From the NCBI GenBank assembly GCA_018668635.1, contig JABJCN010000100.1, positions 1 to 40,786 of the forward strand: 40,786 nucleotides of DNA, written 5' to 3'. Position numbers and translations under genes: made by a program. The DNA is from Opitutia bacterium. GTDB taxonomy: Bacteria; Verrucomicrobiota; Verrucomicrobiia; Opitutales; JABJCN01. The notes under the pieces were generated by a model. The model made no database searches and had not been told where the DNA came from. It worked only from the letters and a program-made list of their open reading frames with translations. Below, piece by piece: positions 26,252 to 34,789 of this stretch. Positions within the stretch are counted from its first letter, which is position 1, and every line of letters begins with the position of its first letter.

Positions 26252-28000
26252 ATGCACAGTCGTCTTTACCTGTTTGTAATTTCCTGTCTATGGGCTACAA
26301 TCACCTCCTATGGTGCGGATTCTCCGGACTGGTGTTTCAAAAAATTAGCTAAAGGCACCATTCCTAAAGAAGTCAAAGACCCATGGGCTAAGACAGCCAT
26401 AGATGGCTTCATACTATCCAAGCTCCGGGATAATAAGCTTTCCCCTCAACCGGAAGCCGACCCGCATACCCTGATAAGGCGACTAAGTTTGGGGCTCTCC
26501 GGCTTGCCACCGACCCTGAAGGAGATCGAGGTATTCCTTGCCGATAAAGGTGCAAGAGCCTACGACCGACTGGTTGAGAGGTTGCTCGAGAAGCCCGCTT
26601 ACGGTGAACGTTGGGGGCGGCACTGGATGGATGTAGTGCGCTTTGGCGAAAGTACAGGGCACTTGACGGTAAACGAGGACAAGCCTCGATCCAATGCCTG
26701 GCGTTTTCGCGATGCAGTGATCCGGGCGTTGAACGAGGACCTCCCGTTTGACCAATTCGCGCGTTTGCATTTTGCCCCGGATCACAAGTACAAGGAACTG
26801 GGGCAGTTTATTCATCTTGGCACTCGACTGCAGAATAATTCCAACCCGAACGACAAGCAGTTCCATAGACTGGATGACATGGTGGCCACGACAGGTACGG
26901 CCTTCCTCGGAATCAGCTTTGGCTGTGCCCGCTGCCATGATCATCCGGTCGACCCTATGACCTCGGAGGAATACTATCAATTCACCGCAATTTTTTGGGA
27001 TCAGGTCAATGAGGCACCAAAGGCTTCGCGTAAATCGATACCTATCGAAATCAAGGAACCTCGGGTGTTGCGGCAAGGTAACTGGCGCATGCCCAGTCAG
27101 ACTGTGCAATCTGGCTTTCTTCGGGTGCTGTCGCGCAGGGAACATTCAAATTGGAAGCGGTCAGACGAGAACGAACTGGTGGCATTGGGTGATTGGCTAA
27201 CCGATACCGAATATGGCGCAGGCGAACTGTTGGCGCGGGTCATAGTGAACCGCCTGTGGCATCACCACTTCGGCCAGGGCTTGGTCAAGACGCCCAATGA
27301 GTTCGGTAAACTGGGAGAACCTCCCTCACATCCACTGCTACTGGATTACCTTGCCCGTGAGCTAATTGCTGAAGAATGGAGACTCAAGCCTATTCATCGA
27401 CTGATCCTCAAGAGTGCGGTCTATCGGCAATCCGGCTCCACGGATACCGTCCCCATGAAAGTGGATGCAAACAACAGGCTACTCTGGCACTGGCGTCCCA
27501 GTCGCTTGGAAGCAGAAGCCGTAAGGGATACCCTGCTGGCCACTGCAGGTGTATTGAAAACCCAGATGTATGGCCCCAGTATCTCCATCGGGCATGCCCG
27601 CAAGGAAGTTAGGGATGAACCGAAGAGTTGGCGCCGGTCCATCTACCTTCAGGCTCATCGATCGGCCAAACACCCGACATTGAGCCTCTTCGATCCTCCT
27701 GATTATTCTCGAAGCGTAGGAGCCCGCACCACCGGAGTTACACCCAATGGGGCCCTTTTTGCCATGAACGCCCCGTTTGTATGGGAACTGGCCGGACATT
27801 TGGCCAAGCGCCTACGGACAGAGGTCGACGATGAATCAACCGCTCTGGTAAATCACTTGTACCTATTAGCCCTTTCGCGTCCTCCGCGTCTGGAAGAACT
27901 CGAGATTGGCAGGGAGCTTCTGGGAAATAAAAATGCAGACCCGCTTCGACATTACTGCCATATGGTACTGGGCTTGAATGAATTGATTTTCGTGAACTGA
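26252..28000 (+). CDS. DUF1549/DUF1553 secreted protein, short form without PSCyt1
   Basis: This 582-residue protein has a signal peptide (residues 1-21). DUF1549 spans about 44-250, with IDGFILSKL, LIRRLSLGLSGLPPT, YGERWGRHWMDVVRF and FGCARCHDHPVDPM. The last holds a CxxCH sequence (C225, C228, H229) that is conserved in the family and could bind heme or metal. DUF1553 spans about 318-565, with LARVIVNRLWHHHFGQGLV, LLDYLARELI and YRQSG. Relatives are usually 700-1100 residues because they carry an N-terminal planctomycete cytochrome c domain and insertions; both are missing here, and the protein starts almost directly at DUF1549. The stop overlaps the next start by one base (TGATG at 27998-28002), so translation of the DUF1501 partner is probably coupled. 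The biochemical function of the pair is unknown. Confidence 0.9.
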   Translation: MHSRLYLFVISCLWATITSYGADSPDWCFKKLAKGTIPKEVKDPWAKTAIDGFILSKLRDNKLSPQPEADPHTLIRRLSLGLSGLPPTLKEIEVFLADKGARAYDRLVERLLEKPAYGERWGRHWMDVVRFGESTGHLTVNEDKPRSNAWRFRDAVIRALNEDLPFDQFARLHFAPDHKYKELGQFIHLGTRLQNNSNPNDKQFHRLDDMVATTGTAFLGISFGCARCHDHPVDPMTSEEYYQFTAIFWDQVNEAPKASRKSIPIEIKEPRVLRQGNWRMPSQTVQSGFLRVLSRREHSNWKRSDENELVALGDWLTDTEYGAGELLARVIVNRLWHHHFGQGLVKTPNEFGKLGEPPSHPLLLDYLARELIAEEWRLKPIHRLILKSAVYRQSGSTDTVPMKVDANNRLLWHWRPSRLEAEAVRDTLLATAGVLKTQMYGPSISIGHARKEVRDEPKSWRRSIYLQAHRSAKHPTLSLFDPPDYSRSVGARTTGVTPNGALFAMNAPFVWELAGHLAKRLRTEVDDESTALVNHLYLLALSRPPRLEELEIGRELLGNKNADPLRHYCHMVLGLNELIFVN

Positions 28001-29415
28001 TGAGGTCAGAACTGCATATTGATCGCCGTCAGTTTCTGGGACATTTGAGTCTCGGCGGATTGGTTCTCAATGAACTACTGGCTAATACATCAGGCGGCGG
28101 AGATAGGTCACCGTTATCCCATCACCAGCCTCGAGCGAAGAACGTTATCATGCTTTTCATGTGCGGTGGAACCAGTCATCTTGAGACCTTCGACCACAAG
28201 CCGCAGTTGAGGAAATGGGCAGGCAGGAAAGCCTCACAGATCTTCAGCAAGAAGGACCTTCAGGGCTTTAATCCCGAAAAGACCGTCGAGAATTGTCAGA
28301 TTCTGCCTCCGGTCTTTGAGTTTCAGCAGCACGGCCAATCCGGGGCTTGGGTTAGTGAAATTTTCCCAAGGTTGTCCACAGTGGTCGACGAAATCACTTT
28401 CCTTAAGAGCGTTCGAACAGACTCGGCAATTCATTCGGTGGGTGAAATGATTTGGCATACCGGCCACCAGCAAGCTGGTTTCCCGAGTATGGGATCATGG
28501 GTCACCTACGGTCTGGGTAGTGAACAGACCGACCTTCCGGCCTATGTCGTGATGAAGGACGGGGTAAGCACCTCGGGCGATGAGGTGTTTCAGCAAGGAA
28601 TGTTGCCCGGGCGGCATCAGGCAGCTGTGGCCAAAGTGGCTACCGGTAAGACGCCATTCCCAAACCTGGTGCCAAGGCCCAACCTGAAAATCGAGCAGCA
28701 ACGAAAATATCTCGATGCGCTCAATCAATTGAATCGTTTACACCGCGATCGGCATCCCTCGCAATCAGATCTCAACGGTCGTATCGAGGCTTTTGAGATG
28801 GCCTTCCGAATGCAGAATAGCGCTACCGAGGTATTCGATCTTTCACGTGAACCGAAGAGCATGCATCAACTCTATGGCAAAAACCAATTTTCAAAGCACT
28901 GCCTGACCGCTCGCAGGTTGGTCGAGAACGGTGTGCGCTTCGTGGAAATCATGGACGGGGCAAAGGGGCGATTGTGGGATGCCCATGGCAACCGGGGGGG
29001 CTTGATCGGGAATCACCGGTCCAATGCCGCCCGGACCGACCAAGGTATCACCGCTCTCATTACGGACCTCAAGGCCCGTGGCATGTTGGATGAAACTCTC
29101 GTTATTTGGGCCACGGAATTTGGACGAACCCCATTCGAGGAGGCAAATCGCGAAACAAAGATGGGACGCGGCCATCATCATAGGGGGTTTACACTTTGGA
29201 TGGCAGGCGGAGGGCTTAAGAAGGGGGTGAGTTATGGAGCGACTGACGAGCTCGGAATGAATGCGATCGTGAACCCAGTCCACATTCATGACATCCACGC
29301 CACGATCCTACACCTGCTTGGCATTGACCACCTGAAGCTAACATATCGTCAAAATAGTCAGGACGTTCGCCTTACCGATGTTTTTGGAAACGTCATCCAT
29401 GAAATAGTGGCCTGA
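28000..29415 (+). CDS. DUF1501 protein with Tat-like signal
   Basis: This 471-residue protein starts at the ATG overlapping the previous stop. A Tat-like N-terminus DRRQFLGHLSLGGLVLNEL suggests folded export. The core has the DUF1501 marks NVIMLFMCGGTSHLETFDHKP, HSVGEMIWHTGHQQAGFPSMGSW, GVRFVEIMDG, WDAHGN, LVIWATEFGRTP and GRGHHHRGFTLWMAGGG. DUF1501 has an alkaline-phosphatase/sulfatase-related fold with conserved His and Asp residues likely to bind metal, but its reaction is not established. It nearly always travels with DUF1549/DUF1553 genes, as here, so the two probably act together in the periplasm. The family usually reads GGPSH where this one has GGTSH. The gene converges on the KDPG aldolase gene across 66 bases that hold an inverted repeat. 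Confidence 0.92.
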   Translation: MRSELHIDRRQFLGHLSLGGLVLNELLANTSGGGDRSPLSHHQPRAKNVIMLFMCGGTSHLETFDHKPQLRKWAGRKASQIFSKKDLQGFNPEKTVENCQILPPVFEFQQHGQSGAWVSEIFPRLSTVVDEITFLKSVRTDSAIHSVGEMIWHTGHQQAGFPSMGSWVTYGLGSEQTDLPAYVVMKDGVSTSGDEVFQQGMLPGRHQAAVAKVATGKTPFPNLVPRPNLKIEQQRKYLDALNQLNRLHRDRHPSQSDLNGRIEAFEMAFRMQNSATEVFDLSREPKSMHQLYGKNQFSKHCLTARRLVENGVRFVEIMDGAKGRLWDAHGNRGGLIGNHRSNAARTDQGITALITDLKARGMLDETLVIWATEFGRTPFEEANRETKMGRGHHHRGFTLWMAGGGLKKGVSYGATDELGMNAIVNPVHIHDIHATILHLLGIDHLKLTYRQNSQDVRLTDVFGNVIHEIVA

Positions 29416-29416
29416 C

Positions 29417-29473
29417 TTCCCAATCATATTTTGAAAGGGGATGCTACCCCCCCCAAGCATACTCAGTTGGGAA
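29417..29473. repeat. Nested inverted repeat between convergent genes
   Basis: TTCCCAA at 29417-29423 is the exact reverse complement of TTGGGAA at 29467-29473. Inside lies a second pair, ATGCT (29441-29445) and AGCAT (29456-29460), with a loop that contains a run of eight C residues. The element fills the gap between the DUF1501 and KDPG aldolase stop codons, so a bidirectional transcription barrier is plausible. Neither side shows a good T tract. Confidence 0.4.
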
Positions 29474-29481
29474 AAAGATCA

Positions 29482-30096
29482 CTATTTGGCGAAGGATACT
29501 GCCTCAGAAGCCAATCGAGTCACCTCTGCAAAGAGATAACCATTAATTAGGTCCTGCGTCACCATCCAACTACCACCACAGGCAACAACCTGGGGAAGCA
29601 CCAGGTAATCGGGAAGATTGCGGGGACTAATCCCTCCGGTGGGTATGAACCGAAGTGCCCCATAGGGACCTGCAAATGCCTTGAGGGTCTTCACGCCACC
29701 AATGGCCTCCGCAGGGAAAAACTTCACTACTTTTAGCCCAAAATCCAATGCCATCTCCAAATCGGTGGGACTGGAGGTGCCAGGAAAAACAGGTACTTCA
29801 TTATCAAGGCACCATGCCACCGTCTTGGGATTAAACCCGGGTGTCACGATGAAACGGGCACCGGCATCCACCGCAGCCCTCGCCTGCTCACTACCATGAA
29901 CCGTCCCCGCTCCCAGCAAAAGGTCGGCACGACCTGACAAGGCACGGATTGATTTAAGGGCAGTCTCTGTTCGCAAGGTGATTTCCGCACACGGAAGTCC
30001 GCCGGCACACAGGGCATCTGCCAGCGGCTCGGCCTTATCTGCATCCTCCAGTGCAACCACGGGAATAACCCTCAGTTTCTCAAGCGAATCAATCAT
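29482..30096 (-). CDS. eda: 2-dehydro-3-deoxy-phosphogluconate (KDPG) aldolase
   Basis: This 204-residue cytoplasmic class I aldolase has all the family marks: VIPVVALEDADKAEPLADAL, PCAEITLRTETAL with E38 as the general base, LLGAGTVHGSEQA, IVTPGFNP, VFPGTSSPTDLEMAL, and VVKFFPAEAIGG with K125 as the Schiff-base lysine. IPTGGISPRNLPDYL and ACGGSWM form the phosphate-binding end. It splits KDPG (and often 4-hydroxy-2-oxoglutarate) into pyruvate and glyceraldehyde 3-phosphate at the end of the Entner-Doudoroff or uronate pathway. The length matches the family. No KDG kinase, edd or uronate isomerase is nearby, so its link to the surrounding glycan genes is contextual. It stands alone on the minus strand, divergent from the YdeP-type gene. 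Confidence 0.93.
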   Translation of the reverse strand: MIDSLEKLRVIPVVALEDADKAEPLADALCAGGLPCAEITLRTETALKSIRALSGRADLLLGAGTVHGSEQARAAVDAGARFIVTPGFNPKTVAWCLDNEVPVFPGTSSPTDLEMALDFGLKVVKFFPAEAIGGVKTLKAFAGPYGALRFIPTGGISPRNLPDYLVLPQVVACGGSWMVTQDLINGYLFAEVTRLASEAVSFAK

Positions 30097-30274
30097 GAAT
30101 CAAACACATACACAGTCCCGATGTTGATACAAAATAAAAACCAATCTCCAGCTAAATAGTTTGAGAGTCCCGGGTAAATATAGATTTCATCTACAATGAA
30201 CTTAATAAAATTCAAATAACTCCCCTGTCAGTTGAGGATTGAATCCGGAAACAATTTTAAAAAGATATGCGGAC
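30097..30274. promoter_or_regulatory. Divergent intergenic region, eda / ydeP-like
   Basis: These 178 bases lie between the starts of the KDPG aldolase and the oxidoreductase. The strip is AT-rich, with AGTCCCG present twice (near 30115 and 30165) as a short direct repeat. I see no convincing promoter pair. A TTG at 30239 in the oxidoreductase frame could start translation earlier and would fall in this region. Confidence 0.3.
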
Positions 30275-32560
30275 ATGGAGGAAAATGAAAGCAATGTGGC
30301 GGCTGAAAATCCCGAGAAGTTGAGCGAGCTCCGACGCGGCAAGCCCGCCAAGTCGGCGGCAGGCTTAAAGGCGGTCACGGTCTCGATGAAACATGCCCTG
30401 CGTGAATCCACACCTGGACGGGCCCTCTCCTCTTGGTTAGGCTTGAACCAGAAGGATGGTTTTGATTGCCCAAGTTGCGCCTGGCCGGATCCCGATGACA
30501 AGCGCACGACCACTGAGTTCTGTGAAAATGGAGCAAAGGCCCTTGCCTCTGAGGCAGCAAACAAGAACCGTTGTGATGCTGCGTTCTTCAAAAAGTATTC
30601 GGTGCAGGAATTGGCAAACAAGACGGACCACTGGCATGAACTGCAGGGGCGACTCACCGAACCCATGGTTCTGCGCAAGGGGTGCACACATTATGAACCG
30701 ATTGCATGGGAGGATGCCTTCTCTCTCATCGCCGAAGAACTCAACACCCTCGATTCCCCTGACGAGGCGATCTTTTACACATCCGGACGAACGGTCAATG
30801 AAGCCGCCTACCTTTATCAACTTTTTGCTCGGCAGTATGGCACCAACAACCTGCCGGACTGCTCCAACATGTGCCACGAGTCCAGCGGTGCGGCCCTGAA
30901 GCCGACACTGGGCATTGGTAAAGGCACCGTGAATCTGGATGACTTTGAAAAAGCGGATGCGATCTTTATCTTCGGACAGAACCCTGGCACCAATCACCCG
31001 CGAATGCTCAGTTCCCTTCAGGCGGCTCAGCGTAATGGCTGCCGCATCGTGGCAGTAAACCCGCTCAAGGAAGCCGGTCTTCTTGGATTTGCACACCCAC
31101 AGGAGGCTCAAGGCATGCTGGGGATGGCCACCCCCCTTTCGGAACAGTACCTGCAGGTCCGAATCAATGGGGACATGGCCATGCTCAAGGGTATGCAAAA
31201 GGCACTCCTCAAGGAGGAGGACAAGAATCCGGGCACAGTACTGGACCATGAATTTATTCAGAAACACACCACGGGGTTCGAGCAGTGGAAGGAGAGCCTC
31301 AGTCAGGTGACATGGACGGATATCACGGAACAAAGCGGCCTTCAGAAGGAAGAAATCGAGGCCGCAGCAAAGACCTACGGGGTAGCCGGGGCCGTCATTT
31401 CATGTTGGGCTATGGGACTGACCCAGCACACCACTGCGGTTGCCTGCATCCAGGAAATCGTCAACCTCCACCTCCTTTGCGGTAACGTGGGCAAAACCGG
31501 TGCAGGTCTGTGCCCAGTGCGTGGGCACAGCAACGTGCAGGGTGACCGATCCATGGGCATTGTCACCAATGCACCTCCTGAATTCCTTGATGCCCTTGCA
31601 GGTGAGTTCGATTTCGACCCCCCACGCAAACCGGGACTGGATGTCGTCAAGTCAATCCGATCCATGCGGGACGGCGAGGCCAAGGTCTTTGTCAGTTTGG
31701 GCGGCAACTTCCTTTCCGCCACACCGGATGTCAAGGTGGTGGCAGAAGGGTTGCAGCTCTGCCGGTTGACCGTACAGGTTTCCACTAAACTGAACCGAAG
31801 CCACATGGTCACCGGAGAGCAGGCACTCATTCTGCCCTGCCTTGGTCGCAGCGAAAAAGACCGGGACCAGTTCGTGACCGTGGAGAACTCGATGGGCATC
31901 GTGCACGCCTCAAGAGGCAAACTGCCCCCCATTTCAAGCAACGTCCGTAGCGAACCAGACATCGTGGCTGGCCTCGCGGATGCCGTCCTGGGTCAAAAGA
32001 GTCGTGTGCCATGGAAGGAATTCATCGGGAACTATCAAAAAGTTCGCACCAGGATAGGGAAAACAGTCCCTGGATTTAAAAACTTTGAGGAACGGGTCCT
32101 TGAACCCGGAGGATTTTATTTGCCGAACCCGGCCAAGGAACGCCGCTTTGCCAATGAAGGGAAGGCACCGTTCAGCATTAATCCCCTGGAACCTATCCAG
32201 CTTGCGGATGACCAGCTGGTACTGATGACAATCCGCAGCCACGACCAGTTCAACACCACCATCTATGGCATGGATGACCGCTATCGCGGTATCCGCAATG
32301 AACGAAGGGTGGTCTTCCTCAATACGGAAGACATGGCCGAACGTAATCTGAAAGCAGAGCAACCCGTCAATCTGGTTAGCCACTGGGAGGGTGAACGGCG
32401 TGAAGCATGCCTTTTCCTCGTCATCCCCTATGACATTCCACGTAGATGCGCCGCCGCATATTTCCCCGAAACCAACGTACTTGTGCCCTTAAACAGCACG
32501 GCCCGCATCAGCAACACACCCACATCAAAGTCCATCGTAATCACGGTCGAACCGATTTAA
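30275..32560 (+). CDS. ydeP: YdeP/FdhF-family molybdopterin oxidoreductase
   Basis: With the ATG at 30275 the protein has 761 residues, close to E. coli YdeP; a TTG at 30239 would add 12 residues. No signal peptide is seen, so it should be cytoplasmic. The iron-sulfur region reads GFDCPSCAWPDP with C65 and C68, then FCENGAKA with C83. FYTSGRTVNEAAYLYQLFAR, DCSNMCHESSG, GQNPGTNHPRML, LRGHSNVQGDRS-like residues, TKLNRSHMVTGEQALILPCLGRSE and RSHDQYNTT-like residues follow the E. coli protein closely. C200 in NMCHE lines up with the selenocysteine position of formate dehydrogenase H, so it is the likely molybdenum ligand. YdeP proteins are called formate-dehydrogenase-like and linked to acid resistance; the substrate is unproven. 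No fdhD or other partner gene is visible. It converges on a damaged cytochrome gene. Confidence 0.9.
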   Translation: MEENESNVAAENPEKLSELRRGKPAKSAAGLKAVTVSMKHALRESTPGRALSSWLGLNQKDGFDCPSCAWPDPDDKRTTTEFCENGAKALASEAANKNRCDAAFFKKYSVQELANKTDHWHELQGRLTEPMVLRKGCTHYEPIAWEDAFSLIAEELNTLDSPDEAIFYTSGRTVNEAAYLYQLFARQYGTNNLPDCSNMCHESSGAALKPTLGIGKGTVNLDDFEKADAIFIFGQNPGTNHPRMLSSLQAAQRNGCRIVAVNPLKEAGLLGFAHPQEAQGMLGMATPLSEQYLQVRINGDMAMLKGMQKALLKEEDKNPGTVLDHEFIQKHTTGFEQWKESLSQVTWTDITEQSGLQKEEIEAAAKTYGVAGAVISCWAMGLTQHTTAVACIQEIVNLHLLCGNVGKTGAGLCPVRGHSNVQGDRSMGIVTNAPPEFLDALAGEFDFDPPRKPGLDVVKSIRSMRDGEAKVFVSLGGNFLSATPDVKVVAEGLQLCRLTVQVSTKLNRSHMVTGEQALILPCLGRSEKDRDQFVTVENSMGIVHASRGKLPPISSNVRSEPDIVAGLADAVLGQKSRVPWKEFIGNYQKVRTRIGKTVPGFKNFEERVLEPGGFYLPNPAKERRFANEGKAPFSINPLEPIQLADDQLVLMTIRSHDQFNTTIYGMDDRYRGIRNERRVVFLNTEDMAERNLKAEQPVNLVSHWEGERREACLFLVIPYDIPRRCAAAYFPETNVLVPLNSTARISNTPTSKSIVITVEPI

Positions 32561-32614
32561 GCTACCTATAATCATCAGTTCAATCACCCAGGTAATTCAC
32601 ATACAGAGTCCACA

Positions 32615-33289
32615 TCACTTTCTTGAATCCAATTCATCAAGGTATAAAATGGTATTCACCATGGTTCGGGCATCCTTGGCACTGTGCTGGGGATGGGGCA
32701 GCATGGGGATTTGCCCCCATACGCCGACGCCGCCCTTCAGTACCTTCTGGGTCAAGGTTTCGGCGGCGGTGGGATCCGCCTTGTAACGTTCGGCAATTTG
32801 AAAGTAAGGCGGCGCCACGAAGGCACGCGTCCACTGGTGGCAGTTGAGGCAGTCGCTCTTGCGCATCAACTGGTATCCCGCCCAGGCCTCCCTGGATTTC
32901 TTCAGTTGCTTCGGCGGCCCCTCCAGCCCCATGACCAAGCCGGGGGCAATGGCACCCTCCGTCACTCCCTTGTTCTCAAGACGCACGAGAGTGCCCTTGT
33001 CATCCTTGGTGTAGTAGAGCACATGCAGGCGACCCTTGGGCCCGACCTTGAGGTTGGTGGGCTTGCCGAGGCGCAGGGTGGGCAGAACCGGACGTATTTC
33101 CTCAATTCCTCCCTTGTTGTCCAGTTTCAAGGCCTTGACCCATCCCCTGGAATACTCGCCGATCAGCCAGCATCCTTCGAACCGGTTCGGCAGGCCGAGC
33201 TTCCTGGAATAGGTTGCCTTCCTTCGAAAGATCGGGCCGGCAATGGAGTGGTGGAGACCAGGGCCTTCTTCTTTTCCTTGCGAGCCGTC
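32615..33289 (-). pseudogene. Truncated C-terminus of a PVC-type dehydrogenase/cytochrome c
   Basis: The frame is open from just below a TAA at 33290-33292 down to the stop at 32615, giving 224 codons. The residues are clearly coding well before the first usable start: GPIFRRKATYSRKLGLPNRF and EGCWLIGEYSRGW lie upstream of the TTG at 33130. They match the end of the PVC sorbosone-dehydrogenase-type propeller. A class I c-type heme domain follows, with DCLNCHQW, FVAPPYFQIAERY and GQIPMLPHPQHS (axial Met), ending in NTILYLDELDSRK. No ATG or plausible start opens the full frame, and most of the propeller is missing. It overlaps the SHD1-like gene in another frame by about 127 bases. Either it is a deletion remnant, or a -1 frameshift (real or a sequence error) near 33260-33290 joins it to that gene. 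Confidence 0.65.
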
Positions 33290-33555
33290 TTACGGCCCTT
33301 TCCCTTCTGTCTCTTGTTCAGTCTGGCCGCCATGGCCCGGGATTCCGGGCTTAGGCCATTAAGCTGCACCACGAATGTCCTGCCGTCCATGATGATCGTG
33401 ACCGCCTCGTCCGTGGAGGAAACAAAGCCAGCCTGTATCACCTTGCCCGCCGAACTGGTCCAGTCATACAGTTTCAAACTGTCTTCATCACCAGCATACC
33501 CAATGGAGAAAATGCCCAGAAGAAGGCATAGTAGCAACTGAATAAAAAGTTTCAC
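33163..33555 (-). CDS. Small exported SHD1-like protein, possibly chimeric
   Basis: The gene starts with GTG at 33555 and gives 130 residues with a signal peptide (MKLFIQLLLCLLLGIFSIGYA). Residues ~27-75 (LYDWTSSAGKVIQAGFVSS, IIMDGRTFVVQLNGLSPESR) look like the SHD1-type beta domain common in secreted PVC proteins. A Lys/Arg-rich linker of about 20 residues follows. From about residue 98 the chain reads as low-quality sequence (STTPLPARSFEGRQPIPG) because the same DNA encodes the dehydrogenase/cytochrome remnant in the -1 frame. The natural product may therefore be the short domain alone, or an SHD1-cytochrome fusion broken by a frameshift. Starting with GTG and lacking a Shine-Dalgarno, its expression is uncertain. 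Confidence 0.55.
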   Translation of the reverse strand: MKLFIQLLLCLLLGIFSIGYAGDEDSLKLYDWTSSAGKVIQAGFVSSTDEAVTIIMDGRTFVVQLNGLSPESRAMAARLNKRQKGKGRKTARKEKKKALVSTTPLPARSFEGRQPIPGSSACRTGSKDAG

Positions 33556-33670
33556 AAATAAGGATACTAAAGAGAAACGACAAAAACGGTCAATTAGTTA
33601 CGGCAATACCACAAGAAAACGCGCCAACCTGAAAATATCCTCATCCGGGAACGAATGCCTCGGCAAACAG

Positions 33671-34789
33671 TCAACGGGTTTCAGCGTGCTCGGTCGGGTC
33701 CCCAATCCCGTCGCCATCCTTATCGGTGACGTCCGAGAGAGGATTATTGATGACGGCCTGCCAGGCAATCCTTCGAAAAACTTTGTCCAGACTGGCGGGC
33801 AGAATCTTTTCCGGAGGCCTTGCCTTGATCAATTCGGGCGACTTTTTATACAAGGTTGCATAGAATACGTAGCCCTCGAGCCACTCCATCCCCCGGTCCA
33901 AATGACCGCCGTCGCTCCAGATGGATGGACTTTCACCATCGACCTTGCGATTGAGGCCCCTGACACCCGGCAGTTTTCCCTGGAAATACAGTTCGAGCGC
34001 GGCCAGCATCGCCTCGTTGGTAGGCAGGACATGAACCTTGTTCGGGTGGCGCGTATCAATGCCGGCTATCTTCCTCGTGACAATCCTGTTCGTTTCCATG
34101 GCCCGGGCGCGGTAATTTTCAATACGTGGCTTCGAGTCGCCTTCGCCAAAACCATGGGACCACTGAGGCCAGCCATTAAAGACATAGAACTCCATGTCCG
34201 GATTAAACTTCAGGCAAAAATCAATCCAGCCAAAGTAATACTCCGGACGATCATTGGTGTAGGACCCCCACATCATGACATCCCATTGACCGGTCGTGAT
34301 GGCGGCCATGCACACGGGGTTCGGCTTGCCCCTGGAGGAAAGAATCCCGTTCTCCAGTTCCCACATCATGCGGGCCGCCCCGGCTTCACCGCCACGGCTG
34401 TTGACCCGAAGCCGCTGCTCCAGTCCGGCAGCACGGGCGATGTGAGGAAGCGTGCCAAACCCGGGTCTCATCCAACTGTGTCCGGTGGCAACGATCCGCA
34501 GGCCGCTGCCCTTGGGAAAACCGAGCGCCTTTGCACCCTCCTTTCCCTTGAGGGACATCGCGCGAATCTCATCCGGTTTCTTCAGGTAGGTGGCCCCGAG
34601 AATGGCCGGATGATCATCATGACCGTGTCCAAGCCAGGGGTTGGGGACCTTTTGACTGATGCGATGCCTGGGTTGAGGCCGCTTGAATCCAGATGAATCA
34701 CCAGAAGACTGCTCTTGCCTTGGTGCGGCTCGAGCGATGAAAACTATTCCAGCAAGTAAAAGGCTGATAACGAAGAGGGACCTTTTCAT
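33671..34789 (-). CDS. Secreted SGNH-like protein with C-terminal calcium loop
   Basis: This 372-residue protein has a clean signal peptide (MKRSLFVISLLLAGIVFIARA). After a low-complexity polar stretch, the core contains RIVATGHSWMRPGFGTLPHI, where the Ser of GHSW sits at the position of the SGNH nucleophile. It continues with NSRGGEAGAARMMWELENG, a MMWGSYTNDRPEYYFGW segment, and SDGGHLDRGMEWLEGYVFY, whose Asp/His could complete a catalytic set. The C-terminus has DKDGDGIGDPTEHAE, a thrombospondin type 3 or EF-hand-like calcium loop, which in PVC proteins is often a surface or sorting element. I recognise the fold only loosely and do not know the substrate. It is transcribed alone on the minus strand, 115 bases from the SHD1-like gene. 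Confidence 0.65.
   Translation of the reverse strand: MKRSLFVISLLLAGIVFIARAAPRQEQSSGDSSGFKRPQPRHRISQKVPNPWLGHGHDDHPAILGATYLKKPDEIRAMSLKGKEGAKALGFPKGSGLRIVATGHSWMRPGFGTLPHIARAAGLEQRLRVNSRGGEAGAARMMWELENGILSSRGKPNPVCMAAITTGQWDVMMWGSYTNDRPEYYFGWIDFCLKFNPDMEFYVFNGWPQWSHGFGEGDSKPRIENYRARAMETNRIVTRKIAGIDTRHPNKVHVLPTNEAMLAALELYFQGKLPGVRGLNRKVDGESPSIWSDGGHLDRGMEWLEGYVFYATLYKKSPELIKARPPEKILPASLDKVFRRIAWQAVINNPLSDVTDKDGDGIGDPTEHAETR

Noticed and set aside
32615-33130. Treating the cytochrome domain as a complete 171-residue gene starting with TTG at 33130
   Set aside because: Conserved propeller residues continue upstream of this TTG in the same frame and there is no signal peptide, so it is a fragment and not a free cytochrome.
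33686-34696. Plus-strand frame of 336 codons opposite the SGNH-like gene
   Set aside because: Shadow of the minus-strand gene, which has a signal peptide and a calcium loop; the plus-strand translation is uneven and without motifs.
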